A stretch of 64,000 nt of DNA from Rufibacter hautae (GCF_008271695.1 NZ_VKKY01000002.1:1736001-1800000), one strand, 5' to 3'. Shown: positions 44,101 to 52,272, numbered from the stretch's first letter. Notes: generated by a model not told the origin, from the sequence alone. Program-made: numbers and translations.

Positions 44101-44800
44101 GGCGCGTATTCGTTTCCAAGGGGCTCCATTCAAGGCTTAAATGGCTCAGCACCGGCGTAAAACCCATGGGGTCCACGAGCGTTCCCCAATCTATAGGGCC
44201 CTTTATCACGCCCAACCCCTGCCCCACCCCGTAGGCCGCTACAAAAAGGAGGATACCGCCCAGGTAGCTGGCCATGGCTTTGCGGGTAATCGCCGCCATA
44301 GAGAACTGGATAGCCGTGGTAATAAACGCGTTGGGTAACACCAGAAAGAAGTAGGAACTGAGGTAGGCCGATAGCCGGAACGGACCCAAAATCTCGGCCT
44401 CTATGCCCGTGAAATAGATGGTCAGGAAGATACTCGCCGGAATAGACAGCAGCACGAGTACGTTGAGCAGAAAGGCTGCCAGGAATCGTCCGCCCAGGTA
44501 GTCCCTTTTGCTGGCGGGCGAGGTGTAGGTAAGGGAGAACATGCGTGTCTGCACATCCCTGGCAGCCGCATCGCCCGCTACCGCCCCGCTCATCAACAGC
44601 CAGAAAACACAGCATAACACAGTGACGGCTGCAATAACAATGGGCGCATTGAGCAGGACATACCCCTCTCGCGCATCAGAAGCAAAGTTAGCCGTCAGGA
44701 AGAGGTACGCCAGCACGAACACCACCGCAAAGTACCCCCATGTAGACACCTGCCGGAGTTGGTAGGTAAACTCCAGGTGAAAAATCTTCCGGAACTTCAT
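41177..44800 (-). CDS. ABC-2 type permease fused to an M1-family aminopeptidase
   Basis: 1207 aa. Residues 1-600 hold about a dozen membrane helices in two ABC-2-like permease halves (first near 20-270, second near 330-600). After the last helix (about 583-600) the C-terminal 600 residues form a gluzincin aminopeptidase: HEVAH at about 952-956 with E976 as third zinc ligand (one residue further than the usual HExxHx18E), preceded by APINITAEEGFFLLDP. The topology places the peptidase outside the cytoplasm. This fusion is a known Bacteroidota arrangement. It pairs with the ATPase gene, whose stop overlaps its start (ATGA). Substrate unknown, perhaps peptides. Confidence 0.9.
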   Translation of the reverse strand: MKFRKIFHLEFTYQLRQVSTWGYFAVVFVLAYLFLTANFASDAREGYVLLNAPIVIAAVTVLCCVFWLLMSGAVAGDAAARDVQTRMFSLTYTSPASKRDYLGGRFLAAFLLNVLVLLSIPASIFLTIYFTGIEAEILGPFRLSAYLSSYFFLVLPNAFITTAIQFSMAAITRKAMASYLGGILLFVAAYGVGQGLGVIKGPIDWGTLVDPMGFTPVLSHLSLEWSPLETNTRLLKLEGAFLANRILWLCLAMGMLAFTYFRFQFILPETGQKRKQALQPTYTKAVLSWLTWEKAESLPQGRGIFNSTTHLHQLKLLTFNSFWALAKSKSGLLLLGLIALVIGFAMPGNLKTKGVPLLPRTDQVLTILAAPFTEPGKFWIIIFLLVIFYAGELVWRERESGLHQLSNAAPVPEWVLFLSKYLSLSLMLVAGLVFMLFSGIMAQIGIGGAEVEVGLYLKVLFGFQLVECLLFALLALVVHVVINQKYIGHLVMLLVFGLLMYAPSLGLEHKLLVFGSSPKWSYTSMGGFGPSVVPWLWFKAYWVAWALLFGVAARLLWVRGQEQSVKARLQLARRRFTRTTALTTALAVGGILLLGGYIFYNTNVRHDYLNSSALAAQRAAYEQRYKQYQNVPQPLLTGVNLQVEMYPSQRMVEIAGTYLLVNKSQEPIDSVHLAPGAGVETTSVHFDRPTREVLLDEKLGFRLYALVKPLPPGDSLRLRFQVTYNPQGFTNNGADAQVRENGTHFRNMEWLPVIGYQPYRELDEAAARKMYGLAPRPATASLYDVAARRYATFPERISFEAIVGTEANQQVVAPGTLRRTWTKDDRRYFHYVTEAPIRNEYAFYSANYALQEGKWRNSSDGLGQEVSIQIFYPPGHTKNSKQMVKSAVASLDYYTKQFGPYPHRQLRFVAHPGYSFGNHAAPINITAEEGFFLLDPEADERGFDLVTAVVAHEVAHQWWGNQLKQAYVEGAGLISESLAWYSAMGVLESAYGPAHKKKLLNFLMEEYENPQTKAALPLLHADDWYQSYRKGPMALHALSQYIGKDQVNGALRRLLQKHPPGKVPFATSLDLYQELQTATPDSLQYLLHVLFKANTFWDLKANQTTVKQTKAGTWQVTLNVQARKTAVSEAGLEKEVPLKDWMEVGIYAPAKAGEELGKPLYLQKHLIHSNQQTITVTVPNKPAQAGIDPNHLLIDWNLRDNVAEVKM

Positions 44801-45735
44801 GGCTGTACCTCCTCCACTTCTTGAGCCAATGCGTGTTGCCCCTGCACCCCGGTCATGGCGCTGAAGTACACATCTTCCAGGTCTGGCGTTACCGGTTCAA
44901 AACCGCTGCCGGGGTCAACCGGACTATACACGTGTACCAGGGTGCGCCCACCAAGGGACTTGGCAGAAATGACCTGGTGCTCCTGCGCTACGGCAGTCAG
45001 CTTGTTTTTCTCAATGAGCGTACGCCATACTTTCCCTCTCAGGGCAGCCACCGCTTCCTGCGTTTGCGCCTCTAGTAGAATCTTTCCTTTGTCTATGATG
45101 GCCAGGTTGGTGCACAGTGCAGATACATCTTCCACGATGTGCGTGGAGAGAATCACCACGCTGCTCTCGCCCAACTCGCTCAGAAGGTTCAAAAACCGGA
45201 TGCGCTCGGCGGGGTCCAGTCCAGCTGTGGGTTCGTCCACAATCAAGAGTTTGGGATTGCCCAATAGCGCGACCGCTACCCCGAAACGTTGCCGCATGCC
45301 GCCCGAGTAGCCGCCTAGTTTCTGTTTGCGATTTTCCCAGAGGTTGGTTTGTTTCAGGAGGCCCTCGGTCACCTCCTTGCGGGAAGCCCGATTAGTGAAG
45401 CCTTTGAGTACCGCAAAGTAATCCAGCAACTCCTCGGCAGTGGCTTTCGGATACACCCCAAAATCCTGCGGCAAATAGCCGAGGCTCTGGCGCACTTCCT
45501 CCTTTTGGTTCACCACATCCAACTCTCCTAAAAATATCTGCCCCTGGTCCGGCTCCTGCAGCGTGGCCAAGGTGCGCATGAGCGTAGATTTGCCTGCCCC
45601 GTTAGGTCCCAGCAAGCCGTACATGCCGGGCGGAATGGTCAGCGAAATGTTACTCAATGCTTGAACGCCGTTGGCATAGGTTTTAGATACGTTCCTAATC
45701 AGCAGGCTCTCGGTCTGGTTTTCCATATTTTTCAT
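44797..45735 (-). CDS. ABC transporter ATP-binding protein
   Basis: 312 aa from the ATG at 45735 (MKNMENQTESLL); an upstream in-frame ATG at 45849 would add 38 residues encoded by repeat DNA, so it is rejected. Walker A LLGPNGAGKST, Q-loop YLPQDFGVYPKATAEE, signature YSGGMRQRFGVA, Walker B LLIVDEPTAGLDP and switch STHIVEDV are all present. A C-terminal accessory region (VISAKSLGGRTLVHVYSP) is typical of ABC-2 exporters. It drives the permease-peptidase encoded next. Confidence 0.93.
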   Translation of the reverse strand: MKNMENQTESLLIRNVSKTYANGVQALSNISLTIPPGMYGLLGPNGAGKSTLMRTLATLQEPDQGQIFLGELDVVNQKEEVRQSLGYLPQDFGVYPKATAEELLDYFAVLKGFTNRASRKEVTEGLLKQTNLWENRKQKLGGYSGGMRQRFGVAVALLGNPKLLIVDEPTAGLDPAERIRFLNLLSELGESSVVILSTHIVEDVSALCTNLAIIDKGKILLEAQTQEAVAALRGKVWRTLIEKNKLTAVAQEHQVISAKSLGGRTLVHVYSPVDPGSGFEPVTPDLEDVYFSAMTGVQGQHALAQEVEEVQP

Positions 45736-45775
45736 GCTTTTGCAGTGGAATATTGCTCTTTCTGTTTTTCGGCTT

Positions 45776-45802
45776 GATTTTGAGAAAACAGCCTTAAAAC
45801 AG
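45776..45802. repeat. Dispersed motif copy
   Basis: GATTTTGAGAAAACAGCC followed by TTAAAACAG; a second partial copy CGTTTTTCTAGAAAATCGG lies at 45808-45830. Confidence 0.5.
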
Positions 45803-45897
45803 ACGCTCCGTTTTTCTAGAAAATCGGCTGTGATCAATTCACCCTCCATGTCGCCCTGGAAGGAACTTGGTTGCGGACGGTAGTAATGCTACCTAAA

Positions 45898-45937
45898 TGT
45901 CATTCTAGTTCGCCCACAAGATCCTTTTAGGATGACA
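45898..45937. repeat. Short dispersed-type inverted repeat (TGTCATTCT ... AGGATGACA)
   Basis: TGTCATTCT and AGGATGACA face each other around GTTCGCCCACAAGATCC. Elements of this style are frequent between genes of Cytophagales genomes as far as I know. One copy here. Confidence 0.45.
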
Positions 45938-46191
45938 AAAGGGGATGTGTACTTTGTATTACCTTCCATCTTAATTAAGGAAAGAGATGGAATGACAATC
46001 CTTTCCCACTCCTTTCTTGGGTAAAAGAACCGTCTTCCTAACAAAGCACAAAAACTGATATGCAGGCGCTAGAAAGCAATCGACGAAGGGCGGCTTTTCA
46101 CCCGTGAGTGCACTGGCAGGTTGGGGCTTGCTTTTCGTAGATGGAGAAAAGGAACTGGTCGAGTAGAGGTGCAGGGGCTGCGGGGAAAAGG

Positions 46192-46199
46192 TATCTTTG
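46192..46199 (+). promoter_or_regulatory. Bacteroidota -7 box of the sensor kinase gene
   Basis: TATCTTTG matches TAnnTTTG and ends 4 bases before the ATG at 46204, so the transcript would begin at or next to the start codon (leaderless). No clear -33 element. Confidence 0.4.
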
Positions 46200-46203
46200 T
46201 TCT

Positions 46204-47247
46204 ATGCAGAGAGTCAAAAAAATCTTCAGGCTGGTACATCTCTTCGTCTGGCTTCTTTTCACCTCTTTGGTGAGCCTGCAATTGCGGACGGATGACCCAT
46301 CGATTTGGCTTCCCTTGACTACAGGGTTTATCCTGACGTGCTTGTATGTTTTTTACAGCCACTTCTATCTCCTTACCCTGCACTCAGGTCAGAAAAGGAA
46401 TAGGGAATATTTTCAAAAGCTGGCAGCAATTTTCTTCACCGGCCCTCTCCCATTCGTGATTTTACATCCTAAAACTTCTGGTACATGGGACCTGTTCTTG
46501 GGATATTATCCCGTATCGCTGTTGACCATGGTTCCCATCTTTCTCTTTCTCAGTTGGCTGGCCCGGGTCACCGAGACGCTGGTACTGAATACCATCAGAA
46601 AAGAGCAGTTGGAGAAACAGGCGGCGGAAACCGAACTGCACTACCTGAAATCACAGATAAACCCCCACTTTTTGTTCAACACCCTCAACAACATCCACAC
46701 GCTAGTCTACAAACAAGCCCCCACGGCCCCTGAAGCCGTTTTGCGCCTGGCCTCCCTCATGCGTTATATGATTTATGAATCCAACGCGCCCACGGTGCCG
46801 CTTACCCGGGAGATCAACTACCTGCAGGATTATATTGGATTGCAGCAGCTTCGGTACAAGAACTCGCCGGTAGTTGATTTGGCCATAGATGGTACGCCAG
46901 AAACCTGTGAGATTGCCCCCCTGCTGCTAATTCACCTTCTGGAAAACGCGTACAAACACAGTCCCGCCCGTCTGGAGCCCGGTGCGATAAAGGTGCGGGT
47001 GGAAATAAAAGCCGATTCGCTTACCTTTCAGATTCAGAACCCAAATGGTACTCACCAGAAGAAAATGGAGGTGGAGGAACCCGGTGGTATTGGATTGACT
47101 AATGTCCAGAAGAGACTGCAATTGCAATACCCTGAGCAGCACCGCTTGGAGATACACAACACCGGGGAAACGTTTGGGGTAAACCTGGAAATTAACGGTA
47201 CGCACGCGCACGTCCATGAAAGAGAAACTCAGCTGCTACATCATTGA
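46204..47247 (+). CDS. LytS/YehU-type sensor histidine kinase
   Basis: 347 aa from the ATG at 46204. Four membrane helices occupy about 10-140 (VHLFVWLLFTSLVSLQL first). The His_kinase domain starts with ELHYLKSQINPHFLFNTLNN, with the phospho-accepting His in NPHF, and the ATP-binding HATPase_c has LLIHLLENAYKHSP and GGIGLTNVQKRLQLQYP. An earlier ATG at 46141 would add 21 residues without hydrophobic character, and a TATCTTTG box sits between the two, so 46204 is preferred. The 3' end overlaps the response regulator by 32 bases. Signal unknown. Confidence 0.92.
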   Translation: MQRVKKIFRLVHLFVWLLFTSLVSLQLRTDDPSIWLPLTTGFILTCLYVFYSHFYLLTLHSGQKRNREYFQKLAAIFFTGPLPFVILHPKTSGTWDLFLGYYPVSLLTMVPIFLFLSWLARVTETLVLNTIRKEQLEKQAAETELHYLKSQINPHFLFNTLNNIHTLVYKQAPTAPEAVLRLASLMRYMIYESNAPTVPLTREINYLQDYIGLQQLRYKNSPVVDLAIDGTPETCEIAPLLLIHLLENAYKHSPARLEPGAIKVRVEIKADSLTFQIQNPNGTHQKKMEVEEPGGIGLTNVQKRLQLQYPEQHRLEIHNTGETFGVNLEINGTHAHVHERETQLLHH

Positions 47248-47941
47248 TGACGAGCCTTTGGCTCAGGAGATTCTGGAAGAATACGTAGCCAAAGTCCCTT
47301 TTCTGGAGCTGAAAGGAACGTTCATGAGCCCTTTGGAAGCGGCGGAAAACCTGAAAAAAGACAAACCCGACCTGCTCTTCCTGGACATCAACATGCCGGA
47401 CCTAGATGGGCTCAGCTTCATCCCCTTGCTGAACCCCAAGCCCATGATCATCCTGACTACGGCCTACGACCAATATGCGCTCAAAGCCTTTGAGTTGGAG
47501 GTGAAGGACTATTTATTAAAGCCTTTCTCTTTTGAACGCTTCTACAAAGGAGTGCTACGGCTGTACCAGGAGCATAACGCTAATCAGGTACCTGCTAAGA
47601 AAGAAGTAACCGGCGAGCCTAAAAGCGAACAAGAGTACCTTTTCCTGAAGGTGGGCCACCGCATTCAGAAAGTCGCTACAAAGGACATCCTTTTCATAGA
47701 AGGCATGAAGGACTACCTTCGGGTGCACACTGCGCAGGAAAAGATCATGACCTTAACCAGCTTCGCCAGATTGGAAGAACTGCTGCCGCCTCAGAATTTC
47801 GCGCGCGTGCACCGGTCGTTTATGGTGGCGATTGACAAGATTGCCCATATTGAAAAAAACAGGATCAGCATTGCGGACCAGATCATCCCCATCAGTGATA
47901 CCTACGCCGATGCTTTTTATAAAATGCTGAAGGGCATTTAA
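47216..47941 (+). CDS. LytTR-family response regulator
   Basis: 241 aa. Receiver domain about 4-118 with acidic pocket DDEP (11-14), phospho-acceptor Asp in LLFLDINMPDLDG and the KPF lysine (YLLKPFSFERFYKG). The LytTR DNA-binding domain (about 140-240) has YLFLKVGHRIQKVATKDILF, FARVHRSFMVAIDKI and the closing IPISDTYADAFYKML. It overlaps the kinase gene by 32 bases, so the two are co-translated. Plausible target: the divergent ABC-peptidase operon. Confidence 0.94.
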   Translation: MKEKLSCYIIDDEPLAQEILEEYVAKVPFLELKGTFMSPLEAAENLKKDKPDLLFLDINMPDLDGLSFIPLLNPKPMIILTTAYDQYALKAFELEVKDYLLKPFSFERFYKGVLRLYQEHNANQVPAKKEVTGEPKSEQEYLFLKVGHRIQKVATKDILFIEGMKDYLRVHTAQEKIMTLTSFARLEELLPPQNFARVHRSFMVAIDKIAHIEKNRISIADQIIPISDTYADAFYKMLKGI

Positions 47942-47980
47942 GGAAAAAATCTTTTCCTTAAATGCCCTTCAGCATTTTTT
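47921..47980. terminator. 27-bp perfect-stem bidirectional terminator overlapping the response regulator's last codons
   Basis: Left arm 47921-47947 and right arm 47952-47978 are exact reverse complements around a 4-base AATC loop. The left arm encodes the final KMLKGI and stop. The right arm ends in TTTTTT on the plus strand; on the minus strand a TTTT run also follows, serving the convergent GH97 gene. Confidence 0.85.
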
Positions 47981-48008
47981 CTGACTGGCAAACTTGAATC
48001 TGGTGAAA

Positions 48009-49952
48009 TTACTTCTTGCTGAAACGGGCTACCCAACCTCCCCCTTTGGCCAAGTTGGCCGAAATGGAGGAGTGCCTGTTAACCTCTAGTTTCTCCATTT
48101 TAAAATCCTCGGCATTGCGGTTGGCGTTTACCCCGTCTTTCCACACCGTCATGGTGTAGTCTCCCTCTCCTAAAAACGATACATCCACCTGCAGCTCTCG
48201 TTCCGACCAATCGGTCATGCCGCCTACGTACCAGTCCCCGTTTTTGGCTTTTCGGGCGAGTAAGACATAATCCCCTACTTTGGCCTGCAAGGGAATGGTT
48301 TGTTCCCATTCAGTAGGGACTTTACTCAGGAACTCCATGGCTTCGGGTTGTCTGTTGTAGTGGGTAGGATTGTCGGCGAGCATCTGAAGCGGGCTCTCGT
48401 AAATGACATACATGGCCAATTGGTGTACCCGTGTTCCCATGCTCATAGGTTTTGACCAAACGGGTTTCCACATGTCTTTCTGGGCGTTCAGCATGGCACC
48501 AGGGGTGTAATCCATGGGCCCGGCGACCATCCGGATGAAGGGAATGGTCACATTATGCTCGGGGTTAACAATATCGCTCCCCTTGTTTTGCTCCAGGCCA
48601 AGCACCCCTTCGTAGGAAAGCACATTGGGGTAGGTGCGGTAAAGTCCTGTGGGCTTGTAGGTGCCATGAAAATCCACCAGCATTTTTCTTTTGGCCGCCG
48701 CCTCTGAAACCCTGATGTAATACTTGACCATCTCCTGGTCGTCGCGCTGCATAAAATCAACCTTGATTCCCTTAATTCCCCATTTGGCGAACTGATCCAA
48801 CGTAGGCTCCAGTTTAGGGCCGTCTAGCGCGAGCCAATTGGCCCAAAGCACCAGGTTCACGTTCTTTTGTTGCGCGTAAGTAACCAGTTCCTCTATGTTG
48901 ATGCCCGGCATCTGCTTCATCAAGTCCCTTGTGTCGCTCCAGCCCTCATCCAAAATCACGTATTCCAACCCATACTTGGAAGCGAAATCAATGTAGTACT
49001 TGTAGGTTTCGGTATTGACGCCGGCTTTGAAATCTACCCCCGTGATGTTGTTGTCGTTCCACCAGTCCCACTGAACTTTGCCGGGCTTTACCCAACTGAA
49101 ATCCCCTTGGGCAGGGCTGGAGAGTTGGTACACCAATTGGTTTACCAGCAACTCCGCATCATTACGGGCCACCATGATCACGCGCCAGGGAAGCGTTTGC
49201 GGAGAGGGAAACTGGGCAATGAATTTTTCCCGCTCTGCCACCCGCACATTCCGGTCTCCTTCCACTTTGGTTTCCTTGGGGTGATACGGAAACACTCCCT
49301 TTACTCCGCCTGTCCCATTCCCCCGAAGCCACATGCCCGCATAATTGAGAAGGTCAGCCTCGGTGAGTAATACCTTCTTTCCTTGGACACTGAAAAGGGC
49401 CGGCAAGCTCGCCAGACTTTTGCTGCTGATGCTGTCCAGGGACAGTTGATGGTACGCCCGCTCGTTGTGGGAGAAGAATTCATCCTCTAAGGGGTACCAG
49501 GCGTTTTCGGCTTGGTTTAAGCGAAACGAGGCAATTTCACCCATCACTTTAGAAGGGCCTTTCTGGTTGATGCTCCAGCGCCAGGCAACGCCATTGTTGT
49601 AGGCCCGCCACTCCAGCCTCAGATTGTTTGAAAAAGCCAGGCTCAGTACATTGAAATGATCCTGAATGTCTTTGCCTTTTTGCCACACCACTGGGTGCAG
49701 CACCTGGTTCACCGACCGCTTGGAGGTCTTTGTTACTTTGGAATTTTTCCCCAGCCCAAAATCTGTTTCCAGGTGAATGACTGAAGGAATGACCAGGTGT
49801 TTACCATCGGCAAGTACTTCATAGGAAACGCTATCTGAGACGATGAGCCTGACCTCCGTTTTTTTGTCTGGGGAGAACAAGCTATACCGCTGGGCCTGCA
49901 CTGTTACCGCCAAGCACAGAAACAGAATTGTAGAAATACCTTGTTTTACCAT
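48009..49952 (-). CDS. Glycoside hydrolase family 97 (alpha-glucosidase/alpha-galactosidase type)
   Basis: 647 aa, secreted: signal peptide VKQGISTILFLCLAVTVQAQ. The N-terminal beta-supersandwich (about 25-290) is followed by the TIM barrel: KVQWDWWNDNNITGVDFKAG, EYVILDEGWSD, VNLVLWANW and GIKGIKVDFMQRDDQEMV. The Asp in KVDFMQRDD occupies the place of the nucleophile of retaining GH97 alpha-galactosidases, so I favour that subgroup over inverting SusB-like glucosidases. A C-terminal beta domain ends the protein. It closes the mannan locus and may remove galactosyl or glucosyl caps. Confidence 0.88.
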   Translation of the reverse strand: MVKQGISTILFLCLAVTVQAQRYSLFSPDKKTEVRLIVSDSVSYEVLADGKHLVIPSVIHLETDFGLGKNSKVTKTSKRSVNQVLHPVVWQKGKDIQDHFNVLSLAFSNNLRLEWRAYNNGVAWRWSINQKGPSKVMGEIASFRLNQAENAWYPLEDEFFSHNERAYHQLSLDSISSKSLASLPALFSVQGKKVLLTEADLLNYAGMWLRGNGTGGVKGVFPYHPKETKVEGDRNVRVAEREKFIAQFPSPQTLPWRVIMVARNDAELLVNQLVYQLSSPAQGDFSWVKPGKVQWDWWNDNNITGVDFKAGVNTETYKYYIDFASKYGLEYVILDEGWSDTRDLMKQMPGINIEELVTYAQQKNVNLVLWANWLALDGPKLEPTLDQFAKWGIKGIKVDFMQRDDQEMVKYYIRVSEAAAKRKMLVDFHGTYKPTGLYRTYPNVLSYEGVLGLEQNKGSDIVNPEHNVTIPFIRMVAGPMDYTPGAMLNAQKDMWKPVWSKPMSMGTRVHQLAMYVIYESPLQMLADNPTHYNRQPEAMEFLSKVPTEWEQTIPLQAKVGDYVLLARKAKNGDWYVGGMTDWSERELQVDVSFLGEGDYTMTVWKDGVNANRNAEDFKMEKLEVNRHSSISANLAKGGGWVARFSKK

Positions 49953-50004
49953 CTAGGAATGCGCTGTAGATTATTAGAGGATATCACTTGAGAGTTTTAT
50001 GCCC

Positions 50005-50030
50005 GATTTATGGAAAACAACCCTAAAACG
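50005..50030. repeat. Dispersed motif copy
   Basis: GATTTATGGAAAACAACCC followed by TAAAACG, in the gap between the GH97 and GH92 genes. Confidence 0.45.
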
Positions 50031-50073
50031 CCTTCTCATAATGGGCAGGGTTTTGGCATTTTGAGGCTCAAAA

Positions 50074-52272
50074 TCAATTGCCTGTGACAATGCCTAATTC
50101 GCCTCCATTCCGGAATAAGTCATGGGAGACGAAATACCCTTTCTGGGCTTTGTCATTCACCAGGATGGATTTCAAGGCACGGTCTTTCCCCTGTTTCTTG
50201 ATCTGAACCTGCTTTCCGTTCGGCAGTTTCCAGGTTACTTCATCAAAGATGGGGACCGTGACCAGGTACTCATCATCAGCGGGAGAGAACGGGTACAGGC
50301 CCAGGGCATTGAAGACGTACCAGGATGACATCTCGCCGGAGTCGTCCATGCCGCAGAGCGCCAATCCGTCCTCTCCAATGCCGTAGAGGTCGTTCATGAT
50401 GCGATCAATCATCTGCTGTGATTTTTCGGGTTTATTGATAAAGTAGTAGGAAAACGGCGCCTCGTGGTCGGGTTGGTTTCCGTGGCAGTACTGCCCAATC
50501 ATGCTCTCTACGTTTCTGGCGATGTGGTTGGGATTCCAGGGCAAGGTGAACAGGGAATCCAGTTTTGCTTCAAAAGGTTTCGGGCCGCCGTACAGGCCAA
50601 TCAGTCCTTTCATGTCGTGCAAAGCGAAGAAGGAGACTTGCCAGGCATTCGCCTCGCGGTACATGTACTCGTAGTACGGATACTGCGGATTGAAATTTTT
50701 GATCCAGTCACCGTTGGCCAATCGGCCCCGCATGAACCTGGTTTTGGTATCGAACATGTTCCGGTAATTCTGGGACCGTTTCATGAGCACCCGGTAATTC
50801 ACCGTATCGCCCAAGGCCTTGGCCAACTGAGCCAGGGAATAATCATCATAAGCATACTCCAGGGTTTTGGAAACGCCGGCTTTGGCCTTGGTCTCCACGT
50901 GGGGGTTCGCCACATCGGGGTCAGAGATAAAGCCTTTCTGGATGTACTCGGTAATGTAAGGCCGCGCGCCGCCCTCCACGTTGGCGTTTCGCAAGAGCAG
51001 GTTATAGGTGGCTTTCACATCAAAACCGTCTAACCCTCGGGCGAAAGATCCGGCGATAAAAGGAGCGGCATGGTCGCCGTGGAAAAAGGTGGGAATGAAG
51101 CCGGTTTTATCACCCACGTCTTTGAGCGACTTGATCACATCTACCGTGACTTCAGGAGAAACAAGGCCCAGTAAAATGAGGTTATTTCGGTAGGTGTCCC
51201 AAAGGGAAGGCTCGGTGTAATAGTTGAAATCGGCTTTCGCTCTGTTTCCTTTTGCGTCTGTATACTCTTTATTGGTATCGCTGCGTAAGGCTGGCCAGAG
51301 AAAAGACCGGTACAAGGACGTGTAGAATAATCCCTTTTGTTTGTCTGTGCCTCCTTTTACCTGGATTTTTGAGAGCAGGTTCTCCCAGGTAGCATCGGCC
51401 TCATTCCGGATGGTAGCGAACGATTTGTTTCCTATTTCATTTTCCAGATTCTGCTTCGCGTTTTCCACGCTCACAAATGAAAGCCCGATGCGCATGTCAA
51501 CGGTAGCATTGCCCCCATCCTTCAGGTGCAGAATAGCCAGACCCTTCCTTGTGTCCTCACCTCTTTTATCCAGGCTGCTTAGCTCCGTGCTGAGGGTGGC
51601 GTAGAAGTAGATCTTTTCCCCTACATCCTGGTGCCCCTGCACGGCATTAGTTCCTACTTGCTGGATGCTCCACTTTCTGACGCGGTTGTTCGCTTTGGCC
51701 AGGTCAAATACAATGCTGCGGTCCTTGCTGGAGGGATACGTGTATTGGTGAAAGCCGCTTCTGAGCGTAGACGTGAGGTCTACTTGGATTTGGTAGTCTT
51801 TTAGAAAAACCCCGTAAAAACCCGGAGCGGCCTTTTCCTGGTCATGGGAGTACCTGGAGTAAAACGCATCTTTGCCCTGGGTGCTTCCGGTGACGGGCAG
51901 CACGGGGATGTTGCAGAGGTTCCAATGGCCTTTGTTGGTGTGCGTGAAGGCATGAATGAGGGTGTCTTCATACTCATAGCCCGCCCCGGAGCCATACTCG
52001 GTGATAGGGCTAAGCTGAACCATGGCATTGGGGAGGGAACTGCCCGGGTACACCAATCCGGCCCAAACGCGCCAGCCCTCAGGAGGGGTATAGCCTATGA
52101 TTTTCGGGTCCAGCAAAGGGGCTGTACCTATAAAGGTGTTCACGTACTGGGTGTAACCCTTATTGGTTGACTCAGTCTTAACAATTTCTTCAGTAGTTGG
52201 CTTTATCGTTTTAGCACAAGAACTTAAAAGAATTGTCGCCAACAAGAACAAAGTAGTTTTGAAGGTATTCAT
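50074..52272 (-). CDS. Glycoside hydrolase family 92 alpha-mannosidase, lipoprotein
   Basis: 732 aa with lipobox LLSSC (Cys near 19). GH92 enzymes are calcium-dependent exo-alpha-mannosidases, mainly alpha-1,2. Family segments: YVNTFIGTAPLLDP, VYPGSSLPNAMVQLSP, HAFTHTNKGHWNLCNIPVLP in the N-terminal beta domain, and LYRSFLWPALRSD, FNYYTEPSLWDTYRN, GFIPTFFHGDHAAPFIAGSF, NQPDHEAPFSYYFI and GMDDSGEMSSWYVFNALG in the (alpha/alpha)6 barrel. Likely periplasmic-side or surface anchored. Part of the mannan operon. Confidence 0.94.
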   Translation of the reverse strand: MNTFKTTLFLLATILLSSCAKTIKPTTEEIVKTESTNKGYTQYVNTFIGTAPLLDPKIIGYTPPEGWRVWAGLVYPGSSLPNAMVQLSPITEYGSGAGYEYEDTLIHAFTHTNKGHWNLCNIPVLPVTGSTQGKDAFYSRYSHDQEKAAPGFYGVFLKDYQIQVDLTSTLRSGFHQYTYPSSKDRSIVFDLAKANNRVRKWSIQQVGTNAVQGHQDVGEKIYFYATLSTELSSLDKRGEDTRKGLAILHLKDGGNATVDMRIGLSFVSVENAKQNLENEIGNKSFATIRNEADATWENLLSKIQVKGGTDKQKGLFYTSLYRSFLWPALRSDTNKEYTDAKGNRAKADFNYYTEPSLWDTYRNNLILLGLVSPEVTVDVIKSLKDVGDKTGFIPTFFHGDHAAPFIAGSFARGLDGFDVKATYNLLLRNANVEGGARPYITEYIQKGFISDPDVANPHVETKAKAGVSKTLEYAYDDYSLAQLAKALGDTVNYRVLMKRSQNYRNMFDTKTRFMRGRLANGDWIKNFNPQYPYYEYMYREANAWQVSFFALHDMKGLIGLYGGPKPFEAKLDSLFTLPWNPNHIARNVESMIGQYCHGNQPDHEAPFSYYFINKPEKSQQMIDRIMNDLYGIGEDGLALCGMDDSGEMSSWYVFNALGLYPFSPADDEYLVTVPIFDEVTWKLPNGKQVQIKKQGKDRALKSILVNDKAQKGYFVSHDLFRNGGELGIVTGN

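Larger units (their letters stand above)
45736..46203. other. Divergent intergenic region between the ABC operon and the sensor kinase
   Basis: 468 bp. It contains a GAAAACAG-type motif (45776-45802), a partial copy at 45808-45830, a TGTCAT...ATGACA element (45898-45937) and the -7-like box of the kinase. No gene seen. Confidence 0.5.

Noticed and set aside
45736..45849. 38-residue N-terminal extension of the ABC ATPase
   Set aside because: Encoded by a dispersed motif copy and without ABC sequence; the start at 45735 places the ATPase core normally.
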